Origin: Chloroflexota bacterium
GTDB taxonomy: Bacteria; Chloroflexota; Limnocylindria; Limnocylindrales; CSP1-4
Direction of reading: 5' to 3'
NCBI GenBank assembly: GCA_003158495.1
Contig: PMJT01000155.1
Location: 1-5,112, forward strand
DNA: 5,112 nt
This document shows positions 1 to 5,112 of this stretch, piece after piece (position 1 is the stretch's first letter; each line of letters opens with the position of its first letter). The notes under the pieces are model-generated. The model did not search any database and was not told the origin of the DNA. It saw only the letters and a list, made by a program, of their open reading frames with translations. The position numbers and the translations under genes are program-made.

Positions 1-1704
1 GTCGTCGACCGCCAACCGCACGCCCAATGACTTGAGCTGGAACAGCCGGTTCAGCGTCGCGGCCGTGTCGATCATGAGGACGCTCTCGGTGATCTCGAGG
101 ATGAGCCGGCTCGGCATCAGGCCCGAGTCGTCGAGTGCGTTGGCGACGTCGCGGACGATGTTGGGGTGGCGCAGCTGGCGGGCCGAGAGGTTCACGTTGA
201 GCGCCAGCGGTTCGTCGGCGGGGATTTCCTTCTGCCAGGCGCGGACCTGGCGGCAGGCTTCCCGGATCGCCCACTGGCCGAGCGGCACGATCAGGCCCGT
301 TTCTTCCGCTAGCGGAATGAACTCCATCGGCGCGACGAGGCCGCGACGCGGGTGCTGCCATCGGACGAGGGCTTCGACGCCGGTCAGCCGGCCGGTCTGC
401 AGGTCGACCGTCGGCTGGTAGTGGAGCATGAACTGCTGCTGTTCGATGGCCGTCCGAAGCTGCGACTCAACTTCGATGCGGCGGATCGCGTCGGCGTGCA
501 TCTCCGGGTCGAAGAGGGCGAAGCCGCCCTCCTTGAGCCGGGCCTGGTGCATGGCCAGCGCGCCGTTTCGAAGCAGGTCTTCGGCCGTCTCGCTGCCGCC
601 GATAGATACGACGATGCCGATGTTCGGCTGCAGTTCCACCTGCGCCCCAGGCAGGTGGAGTGGCTGGTGGAGCAGCGCCATGATCCGCTCCATCGCCATC
701 GTGGCGTCGGCCGGTGAGACGAGGCGGTCCAGCAGGATCGCGAACTCCTCGCCGCCCATCCGGGCGACGGTGTCCTGGCCGCGAACGCAAGAGCGCAGCC
801 GGTCGGCCACCATCATCAGGGCGGCGTCGCCGGCGGTGTAGCCCATGCTGTCGGTGACGCGCTTGAGACCGGTCAGGTCGCAGTAGAGAACAGCAACGGT
901 GCTTTCGTCGCGCTGTGCCGATAGGAGCGCGTGTTCTATGCGGTTCGTGAAGAGCGCACGGTTCGCGAGCCCGGTGGCCGAATCGTGGAAAGCCTGGTGG
1001 CGCATCTGCGCTTCCAGGCTGTGACGCTCGGTGGCGTCGCGGGTGTTGAGGACGATGCCGTCGATGGCCGGCTCGTCGAGCATGTTGGTGATGCGCGTCT
1101 CGGTGTGGCGCCACGAGCCGTCCGCGTGGCGCAGCCGGAACTCGCAGACGCGCGAGGCGGCGGCCTCGGCCGCGACGAGATGGAACTCGGCGCTGACGTT
1201 GGGCTCGTCGTCGGGGTGGATCAGCTTGGAGATGGGCTCGCCGATCATTGCATCGGCTTTGTAGCCGAAGAGCTGCAGGATCGACGGCGATTGATAGCGG
1301 ATGTGGCCGTCCATCGAGACGATGCTGATGATGTCGCTCGAACTCTGGACGAGGGCCTGGAACCGGGCCGCGCTTTCTCGCTCGACGGTGTCGTGCTGCG
1401 CGTCGACGCGGGCGATGGCCAGCGACGCCTGCGTTGCGGCGACGATGGCTCCGTCGGCGACCAGGCCGAGCCTGTTTTGCCGGTAGACGGCGAACCACGT
1501 GGCGGCCAGGATCACCGGCCCGGCGAGCCCGGCCACGTAGAGGAGAGCCGGATTGGCGCCCGAGGCGGCCGCAACGACCAGCGCCCCAGCCGAGTTGGCC
1601 AGGGCGAATGCCAGTAGCAGCAATTGCACTCGGCCTCGCAGACTGCGGGGTCGAGCTGCGGCGCGAAGACCCAGGAGGATCGTCGCTACCTTCGGGCGAG
1701 CCAA
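1..1704 (-). CDS. Membrane-bound PAS-GGDEF-EAL cyclic-di-GMP signalling protein (partial, C-terminus beyond left edge)
   Basis: This is a sensor-type c-di-GMP enzyme; 568 residues are visible. GGDEF domains make c-di-GMP from two GTP and EAL domains hydrolyse it to pGpG. Order seen: short basic N-terminus; two hydrophobic helices at about 27-47 and 53-73; a linker helix; a PAS/PAC sensor at about 112-228; GGDEF at about 235-400; EAL from about 410. The GGDEF domain has HDSATGLANR (240-249), RxxD I-site R308-D311 and GGEEF at 317-321, but carries T278, T284, A382 and R389 where active cyclases usually have Asp, Asn, Asp and Lys. The EAL domain shows EALVRW (E444), NVNLS (N505), LEITES (E537, E540) and D567-D568, and is cut just before the expected FGTG. 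These are all the metal ligands expected so far, so phosphodiesterase activity is the likelier output. There is no ATG until residue 131, inside the PAS domain. I chose the TTG at 1704-1702 because GGAGGAA lies 9 nt upstream and both membrane helices are then kept. The frame is open up to a stop at 1776-1774. The signal sensed by the PAS domain is unknown. Confidence 0.93.
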   Translation of the reverse strand, partial: MARPKVATILLGLRAAARPRSLRGRVQLLLLAFALANSAGALVVAAASGANPALLYVAGLAGPVILAATWFAVYRQNRLGLVADGAIVAATQASLAIARVDAQHDTVERESAARFQALVQSSSDIISIVSMDGHIRYQSPSILQLFGYKADAMIGEPISKLIHPDDEPNVSAEFHLVAAEAAASRVCEFRLRHADGSWRHTETRITNMLDEPAIDGIVLNTRDATERHSLEAQMRHQAFHDSATGLANRALFTNRIEHALLSAQRDESTVAVLYCDLTGLKRVTDSMGYTAGDAALMMVADRLRSCVRGQDTVARMGGEEFAILLDRLVSPADATMAMERIMALLHQPLHLPGAQVELQPNIGIVVSIGGSETAEDLLRNGALAMHQARLKEGGFALFDPEMHADAIRRIEVESQLRTAIEQQQFMLHYQPTVDLQTGRLTGVEALVRWQHPRRGLVAPMEFIPLAEETGLIVPLGQWAIREACRQVRAWQKEIPADEPLALNVNLSARQLRHPNIVRDVANALDDSGLMPSRLILEITESVLMIDTAATLNRLFQLKSLGVRLAVDD

Positions 1705-1713
1705 GACGAGCAG

Positions 1714-1720
1714 TTCCTCC
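1714..1720 (-). promoter_or_regulatory. Shine-Dalgarno deciding the TTG start of the GGDEF-EAL gene
   Basis: On the minus strand this reads GGAGGAA, a near-perfect anti-16S match, separated by 9 nt from the TTG at 1704-1702. No other start codon in the frame upstream of the membrane helices has a comparable site, so it supports the TTG. A GTG at 1629-1627 would begin within the first hydrophobic helix and looks less likely. Confidence 0.65.
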
Positions 1721-1884
1721 GGGTGGCTATTCGATCGACACCTGGGTACCGGGTGACAGGACTGCCAAAACGTCTACTGACGGCTTCGGCTGCGAGTGCG
1801 CACGACTGAGGGTCCACACCTACGCCAAATGGAGGAACTTGCTCTGGGGCTCTCGTTCACGATCCGGCGTGCCTCGCCGCGTAG

Positions 1885-1890
1885 TAGCAT
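1885..1890 (+). promoter_or_regulatory. Candidate -10 element placing the transcript start very near the ATG at 1901
   Basis: TAGCAT fits the TANNNT -10 consensus and ends 10 bp before the ATG. Transcription starting about 7 bp downstream would give a leader of only a few nucleotides. This agrees with the lack of a usable Shine-Dalgarno before that ATG (only GGGA, 2 nt away). There is no good -35 at normal spacing; the nearest, TTCACG at 1856-1861, is 23 bp away. The call rests on one degenerate hexamer. Confidence 0.3.
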
Positions 1891-1900
1891 CGCCGGGATC

Positions 1901-3022
1901 ATGACGACACCGAAGCTCCCCCCCAGGCCCATGTCCGGCTGGAGCCTTCGCCCGATCGAGGAGAGCGATCTGGCCCGCTACGGCTCGCCGTACGAGATAG
2001 ACGGCGACGACATTGACCTCGAATACGTTGACTACGAGGTCGGCCTGGGCGATCGAATCCGGAACTTCGTGGGCCGGATCCTGCTCCGCGTCGGGTGGGT
2101 CGTGCTTGCCGCCGGCCTCGCCTTCGGGTCCGCCGGGATCGTCGCAGCGACCGAGCATCTGCCGTCCCAGGGGACGCGGCCGGAACTCACCTACGGCGCG
2201 GACCTTCTCATGTCCACCAAGCTCGACGCCGCCGTGCGCGACCTGGCCCGGCTAAAGGACGACGTCGACTCGCTCGGCGAGATGGCTCGCAAGACCCTTG
2301 CCGCGATGGCCCAGATCAACCGGACGGATCTGCAGGCGGCCTGGGACGGCGGCTGGAACAACATCAACTCGATAGACGCCGGCGCGGCCGACCTCAAGAA
2401 CCGGCTGAACTGCGGCGCATGGGCGTCGACCCTGCAAATGGAACTGATCAAGACCTACAGCCCGGCCATGGTCGATCGCTACCACAGCGTCTGCGTGGCG
2501 ATCGATTCGGTGGCCCCGCTCCACGCCGCCTGGCAGTCGATGGTCGACGGCAGCGCCACCGCTATCCGGGTCGTCGACGACATCGAAACCCACGACTCGG
2601 ACGCGACCGCCGCCCTCCAACTCGAGTCCTCGGGGCGGTACCAGGACGCGTTGAACGAGCTGGTGCCCGCCGACGATGCGCTCGCCGACGCTGCCAACAT
2701 TGCCCAGACGCTCGCGGTCACGGGCGATGTCTCCACTCTCACCACCTGGCTCTCCCGGACCAAGACCTTCGACGACACGTTGCGTGTCCTGTGGCAGACC
2801 GTCATCGACTCGAAGGGCAAGGTCACGGCCCAGGTGACGGCCGCCCTGCGCGCAGTCGACGCGGCCAAGGCCCTCCTGCCACAGAACAACGACGTGCTGC
2901 AGGTTGTCCTGTACGAGGCGGCCGGCAACCTGACAACGAGCGGAATCTCGATCGAGTCGTCCCGGGGCGCCCTCGGCGACGCGCTGGCGAACCTCACACT
3001 CGGCTCGGTCGTCGGCCGGTAG
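1901..3022 (+). CDS. Unassigned single-pass membrane protein with large helical extracytoplasmic domain
   Basis: A 373-residue protein that I do not recognise as any family. Residues 1-50 are hydrophilic and become strongly acidic (many Asp/Glu between 20 and 51). Arginines at 52, 54, 59 and 63 precede one hydrophobic helix at about 61-83. The positive-inside rule then puts the N-terminus in the cytoplasm and residues 85-373 outside. The outer part is rich in Ala, Leu, Asp and Lys with heptad-like spacing (about 107-140, and again 235-275 and 305-340), so it is probably an all-helical or coiled-coil bundle. It has only two cysteines, C171 and C198, which could form a disulfide. There is no peptidase, kinase, lipobox or sortase motif. 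Start choice: the frame is open further upstream, with a GTG at 1796, an ATG at 1829 and a CTG at 1844 preceded 7 nt by GGAGGA. I prefer the ATG at 1901 because the upstream stretch reads as low-complexity basic sequence and a -10-like hexamer lies just before it. The next ATG (1931) is also possible. The frame is convincing as a gene because residue composition and membrane topology are coherent. Confidence 0.8.
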   Translation: MTTPKLPPRPMSGWSLRPIEESDLARYGSPYEIDGDDIDLEYVDYEVGLGDRIRNFVGRILLRVGWVVLAAGLAFGSAGIVAATEHLPSQGTRPELTYGADLLMSTKLDAAVRDLARLKDDVDSLGEMARKTLAAMAQINRTDLQAAWDGGWNNINSIDAGAADLKNRLNCGAWASTLQMELIKTYSPAMVDRYHSVCVAIDSVAPLHAAWQSMVDGSATAIRVVDDIETHDSDATAALQLESSGRYQDALNELVPADDALADAANIAQTLAVTGDVSTLTTWLSRTKTFDDTLRVLWQTVIDSKGKVTAQVTAALRAVDAAKALLPQNNDVLQVVLYEAAGNLTTSGISIESSRGALGDALANLTLGSVVGR

Positions 3023-3033
3023 TTCGGGGCGGC

Positions 3034-3047
3034 CGCCGCTCGCGGCG
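3034..3047 (+). terminator. Small GC hairpin just after the single-pass protein gene (weak terminator candidate)
   Basis: CGCCG, loop CTCG, CGGCG: a perfect 5-bp all-GC stem beginning 12 bp after the stop codon at 3020-3022. No T-run follows, so it is not a classical intrinsic terminator. Its position at the gene end is the only support for a role in termination or 3'-end protection. Confidence 0.25.
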
Positions 3048-3058
3048 CCAACCATTGC

Positions 3059-3120
3059 CCGCCACCGCCCGCGCCTCTGCCGGCCCGCGCCGCCACCGCC
3101 CGCGCCTCTGCCGGCGTGCG
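3059..3120. repeat. Tandem direct repeat, two 31-bp units differing at two bases
   Basis: Unit one is 3059-3089 and unit two 3090-3120. The first 26 bp of each are identical (beginning CCGCCACCGCCC and ending CTCTGCCGGC). Bases 27-28 differ (CC against GT), and the final GCG matches. A third copy starts (CCGCC, 3121-3125) and then diverges. Each unit boundary can fold as CGGC, four-base loop, GCCG (3081-3092 and 3112-3123). Both substitutions fall in the loops and leave the stems unchanged. The repeat lies wholly between genes. Replication slippage in GC-rich sequence is the simplest origin; function is unknown. Confidence 0.93.
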
Positions 3121-3229
3121 CCGCCGCTCGCATCCCCAACGGACCCGACGCGAGTCGATAGACTAGCCGTCGTCATAGTATCGGCGCACCGACGCCATGG
3201 GTTAGCGGCGCCCCGATGAGCCGCGCGGT

Positions 3230-3236
3230 CGGAGGG
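3230..3236 (+). promoter_or_regulatory. Shine-Dalgarno of pepA
   Basis: CGGAGGG followed by 7 nt and then the ATG at 3244. This is ideal spacing and confirms that start over the out-of-frame ATG at 3216. Confidence 0.8.
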
Positions 3237-3243
3237 CCTGGGC

Positions 3244-4749
3244 ATGCAGTTGCGCGTAGTCGGCGATCACCCATGGGATGTCCCCGCCGACGTCCTGGCG
3301 GTCCCGTTCATCGGCGAGCCCCGATTCGAGGGCGTGCTGGCGGAACTGGACAAGCGTGCCGGCGGCGAACTCGCCGCCCTGGCAGCCTTCGGCGAACTGA
3401 AGTCGGACCGGTACTCGACCGTGATCACGCCCGCGGGCAGCGTGCAGGCCGGTCGTGTCGTGGCAGTCGCGGCCGGTGACGCGGGCTCCATCACCCGCCA
3501 GGTTGTCGTCCGGATCGGATCCTCTATCGAGCGGCGCCTGGCCGGCCGAACCGTGAAGACGCTCGCCGTCTGGCTCGGCGATCTCGGCGAGCATCTCGAG
3601 GGCGGCGCGACCGCTGCCGCCGAGCTCATCTCCCGTGGCATCGTAGAGGGCGAGTTTGAGCCCGCCACTATCTATCGCGACGATTTCAAAGGCGCACCGC
3701 CCGCGCTGGACGAACTCATAATCGTCGCGCCGGACGCGGACGCCGCCGCGGTCAAGGCCGCAGCCGAACGCGGCATCATCATCGGCGAGGGCTGTAACGT
3801 CGCCCGGCGCCTGGACAACCGCTCCGCCAACGACGTCTCGCCCGAAGTGCTCGCCGGCGAGGCTCGCGCCCTGGCAGAGAAGCACGGCCTCTCGATCGAC
3901 GTCCTGGAACCGGCCCGCGCCGCCGAGCTCGGCATGGGCATGTTCCTGGCCGTTGGGTCCGGCAGCGACAACCCGCCGCGCATGATCGTCCTGCGGAGCG
4001 GCGAGGCCGGCGCGAAGGATAAGCTCGGACGCCGCCTGGCCATCATCGGCAAGGGCGTCTGCTTCGACTCCGGCGGCATCAGCATCAAGCCGGCCGACCG
4101 GATGGAAGAAATGAAGATGGACAAGACCGGTGCCTGCACCGTGATCGCGGCCATCACCACCGTCGCCCGACTGGCCCCCGGCACGCCGATGATGGCCATC
4201 GCCCCGGCGGTCGAGAACATGCCCGGCCCGCACTCGGCCCGGCCCGGCGACATCGTCAAGGCGATGAACGGCAAGACCGTGGACATCATCAATACGGACG
4301 CGGAGGGCCGGCTGATCCTGGGCGACGCCATGTGCTACGCCGAGAAGCTCGGCGCCACTCACATGGTGGACGTGGCAACTCTCACAGGCGCTGTTGCCCG
4401 GGCCTTGGGCGACCAGATGACCGGCGCCTTCGGAACGCCCCAGTCGTGGTACGACGCCTTCGCCGCGGCCGGCGCACGGGCAGGGGAGCAGTATTGGCAG
4501 CTGCCCATGATCGAGGAGTACCGCAGGGACCTGGACAGCTGGTACGCGGACTTCACAAACACGGGCTCCGTGGAGGGAGGGCTCATCAAGAGCGCCCTCT
4601 TCCTCCGCGAATTCGCGACGGTGCCGTGGGTTCACCTCGATATCGCGGGCACGGCCTACTTCCACAAGAAGAAGGCCTACGCGCCCACCGGCGCCACGGG
4701 CGTCTCCCACGCAACCCTAGTGGAGCTGGCCCTGGCCGGCGCCAGGTAA
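3244..4749 (+). CDS. pepA: Leucyl aminopeptidase (cytosol aminopeptidase, peptidase family M17)
   Basis: A cytosolic two-metal exopeptidase that removes N-terminal amino acids, preferring leucine and other hydrophobic residues, in peptide turnover; the family forms hexamers. At 501 residues it is full length for the family. The variable N-terminal macro-like domain covers about 1-165, and the catalytic domain about 175-501. All diagnostic residues are visible: K270 and D275 in GKGVCFDSGG, K282 in ISIKP, D293 in MKMDKTGA, and D352, E354 and R356 in the signature NTDAEGRL (350-357). These supply the two metal sites plus the catalytic Lys and the bicarbonate-binding Arg known from the E. coli and bovine enzymes. 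The C-terminal HLDIAGTAY and PTGATG segments are also conserved. One mild departure is DKTGACTV after D293, where many homologues have DM-(S/C/A)-GAAAV. The start is set by a strong ribosome site. The gene leads a probable operon: the next gene begins 5 bp after its stop. The DNA-binding role of E. coli PepA in Xer recombination should not be assumed here. Confidence 0.97.
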   Translation: MQLRVVGDHPWDVPADVLAVPFIGEPRFEGVLAELDKRAGGELAALAAFGELKSDRYSTVITPAGSVQAGRVVAVAAGDAGSITRQVVVRIGSSIERRLAGRTVKTLAVWLGDLGEHLEGGATAAAELISRGIVEGEFEPATIYRDDFKGAPPALDELIIVAPDADAAAVKAAAERGIIIGEGCNVARRLDNRSANDVSPEVLAGEARALAEKHGLSIDVLEPARAAELGMGMFLAVGSGSDNPPRMIVLRSGEAGAKDKLGRRLAIIGKGVCFDSGGISIKPADRMEEMKMDKTGACTVIAAITTVARLAPGTPMMAIAPAVENMPGPHSARPGDIVKAMNGKTVDIINTDAEGRLILGDAMCYAEKLGATHMVDVATLTGAVARALGDQMTGAFGTPQSWYDAFAAAGARAGEQYWQLPMIEEYRRDLDSWYADFTNTGSVEGGLIKSALFLREFATVPWVHLDIAGTAYFHKKKAYAPTGATGVSHATLVELALAGAR

Positions 4750-4754
4750 CCAGC

Positions 4755-5112
4755 ATGCCGTCGCTTCCGGCCGGAATCGACCCTCTCGCCCTGCTGCTCG
4801 GTCTCGCCGGGCTCGCCTGGGGCGTCGTGGCGGACCGCATCTCGGCCCGCTGGCCGGCTCATGAGGACGGCAGCGTCCGCAAGGTTGACTGGCGGACGGT
4901 GGTCGTGGCGGTCCTGGGTGCCGTCGCGATGGCCGTGGCCCCGGTGCGCTTCGCCGATCCCGGCGAGCGGCTGCTCTTCGGCGCCTTCTTCGCGGCCTGT
5001 GTCCTGCTCATGGCCACGGACCTGGATCAGCGGATCATGCCGAACGTGATCACGCTGCCGCTCATCGTCCTGGGCGCGGTCGCCCTTGCCTGGGGCGGCG
5101 ACTCCCTCGTGT
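4755..5112 (+). CDS. Type IV prepilin peptidase, A24 family (partial, C-terminus beyond right edge)
   Basis: A membrane aspartic peptidase that cleaves the leader peptide from type IV prepilins and related pseudopilins; 119 residues are visible. Hydrophobic segments lie at about 10-26, 48-64, 73-88 and 99-114. The key motif is ATDLDQRIMPN at 87-97, matching the A24 pattern D-x-D-x(4)-P-(D/N); D89 is the expected first catalytic Asp, followed by the usual TLP. The second catalytic site (GxGD) lies beyond the window. Between helices one and two is a short polar loop, about 27-47 (DRISARWPAHEDG), instead of the long cytoplasmic methyltransferase region of PilD-type enzymes. No CxxC pair is present, so N-methylation activity is doubtful. 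The start codon is 5 bp after the pepA stop, with only a weak AGG (4744-4746) upstream, so translation is probably coupled to pepA. Residual uncertainty is whether it serves pili, a Tad/Flp system or a competence apparatus, because no pilus gene is in view. Confidence 0.88.
   Translation, partial: MPSLPAGIDPLALLLGLAGLAWGVVADRISARWPAHEDGSVRKVDWRTVVVAVLGAVAMAVAPVRFADPGERLLFGAFFAACVLLMATDLDQRIMPNVITLPLIVLGAVALAWGGDSLV

Larger units (their letters stand above)
1705..1900. other. Divergent intergenic region between the GGDEF-EAL gene and the single-pass protein gene
   Basis: About 196 bp lie between two divergent starts and should hold promoters for both. Towards the minus-strand gene, a TTGGCA element (positions 1769-1764 read on the minus strand) resembles a -35 hexamer, but no convincing -10 sits 16-18 bp from it. 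Towards the plus-strand gene, a TANNNT-type hexamer lies at 1885-1890. A GGAGGA string at 1831-1836 could be a ribosome site for a longer form of the plus-strand protein. I see no RNA gene or clear operator palindrome. Confidence 0.5.
3023..3243. other. Intergenic region upstream of pepA
   Basis: This 221-bp gap contains a hairpin, a 31-bp tandem duplication and, nearer pepA, an AT-richer island (3158-3182) that should hold the pepA promoter. TAGTAT at 3176-3181 matches four of six positions of a -10 element. No convincing -35 pairs with it (AGTCGA sits at the 17-bp spacing). Transcription from there would give a leader of about 55 nt. A three-codon ATG-GGT-TAG at 3197-3205 in that leader is probably chance. 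Confidence 0.5.

Noticed and set aside
467..1498. A 343-codon minus-strand frame within the GGDEF-EAL gene
   Set aside because: It is offset from the true frame and gives an Arg/His/Pro-rich translation without domains. The frame through positions divisible by three gives PAS, GGEEF and EAL motifs on the same strand.
931..1617. A 228-codon plus-strand frame opposite the PAS-GGDEF region
   Set aside because: It is the complement of the real coding strand. The Gly/Val/Asp/Arg-rich product has no recognisable motif.
3059..3125. The tandem repeat as a CRISPR array or attachment site
   Set aside because: Only two contiguous units without unique spacers are present, and no cas, integrase or tRNA gene is in view.
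2252..3139. A 295-codon minus-strand frame opposite the single-pass protein gene
   Set aside because: The Gly/Arg/Val-rich composition extends into the intergenic repeat, consistent with a shadow frame. No motif or ribosome site supports it.
3197..3205. ATG-GGT-TAG minimal reading frame in the pepA leader as a regulatory uORF
   Set aside because: It has no ribosome site and is of a length expected by chance, with no attenuator-like pairing evident.
2095..3219. A 374-codon plus-strand frame overlapping the single-pass protein gene and running through the repeat
   Set aside because: The product is mostly Arg/Pro/Gly, typical of an off-frame read in GC-rich DNA. The frame of 1901-3022 gives balanced composition and a clear membrane helix.
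3202..4710. A 502-codon open frame on the minus strand covering nearly all of pepA
   Set aside because: It is the antisense shadow of a GC-rich gene: Gly/Ala/Arg/Val/Asp-rich, with no domain pattern, while the opposite strand encodes a complete M17 enzyme with every catalytic residue and a good ribosome site.
1..5112. A new multi-gene defence or signalling system
   Set aside because: Three of the four genes belong to well-known families on ordinary chromosomal terms, and the genes are not arranged as one operon. Only the single-pass protein is unassigned, which does not make a system.

Overview
The window is a GC-rich (roughly two-thirds G+C by eye), gene-dense stretch of bacterial chromosome. 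It holds four protein-coding genes, two of which are cut by the window edges. High GC, GTC/CTC/GCC-rich codon use, a reduced A24 prepilin peptidase without the zinc-binding cysteines, and a start codon apparently close to its promoter suggest an uncultured Chloroflexota-type or actinobacterium-like lineage. That assignment is an inference; nothing here fixes the phylum. I see no rRNA, tRNA, CRISPR array, insertion sequence or phage gene.

Layout. On the minus strand, positions 1704 down to 1 encode a membrane-bound PAS-GGDEF-EAL cyclic-di-GMP signalling protein. Its EAL domain runs off the left edge. A divergent intergenic region (1705-1900) separates it from a plus-strand gene (1901-3022) for a single-pass membrane protein with a large helical extracytoplasmic domain, which I cannot assign to a family. 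A 221-bp GC-rich gap (3023-3243) follows, with a small hairpin and a near-perfect 31-bp tandem duplication. Next are pepA (3244-4749), a complete M17 leucyl aminopeptidase with every metal and catalytic residue in place, and, 5 bp downstream, the start of a type IV prepilin peptidase (4755 to the right edge).

How the genes fit. pepA and the prepilin peptidase gene almost certainly share a transcript, given their spacing and orientation. The link is probably shared housekeeping expression rather than a common pathway. The c-di-GMP protein and the prepilin peptidase are compatible with a surface-motility or pilus lifestyle, because c-di-GMP commonly controls type IV pili, but they are on opposite strands with two genes between them.

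Points worth a second look are a GGDEF domain that keeps its signature and inhibitory site but has lost several substrate-contact positions beside an apparently intact EAL domain, the unassigned single-pass protein, and the duplicated intergenic element. I found no clear evidence of a new multi-gene system.
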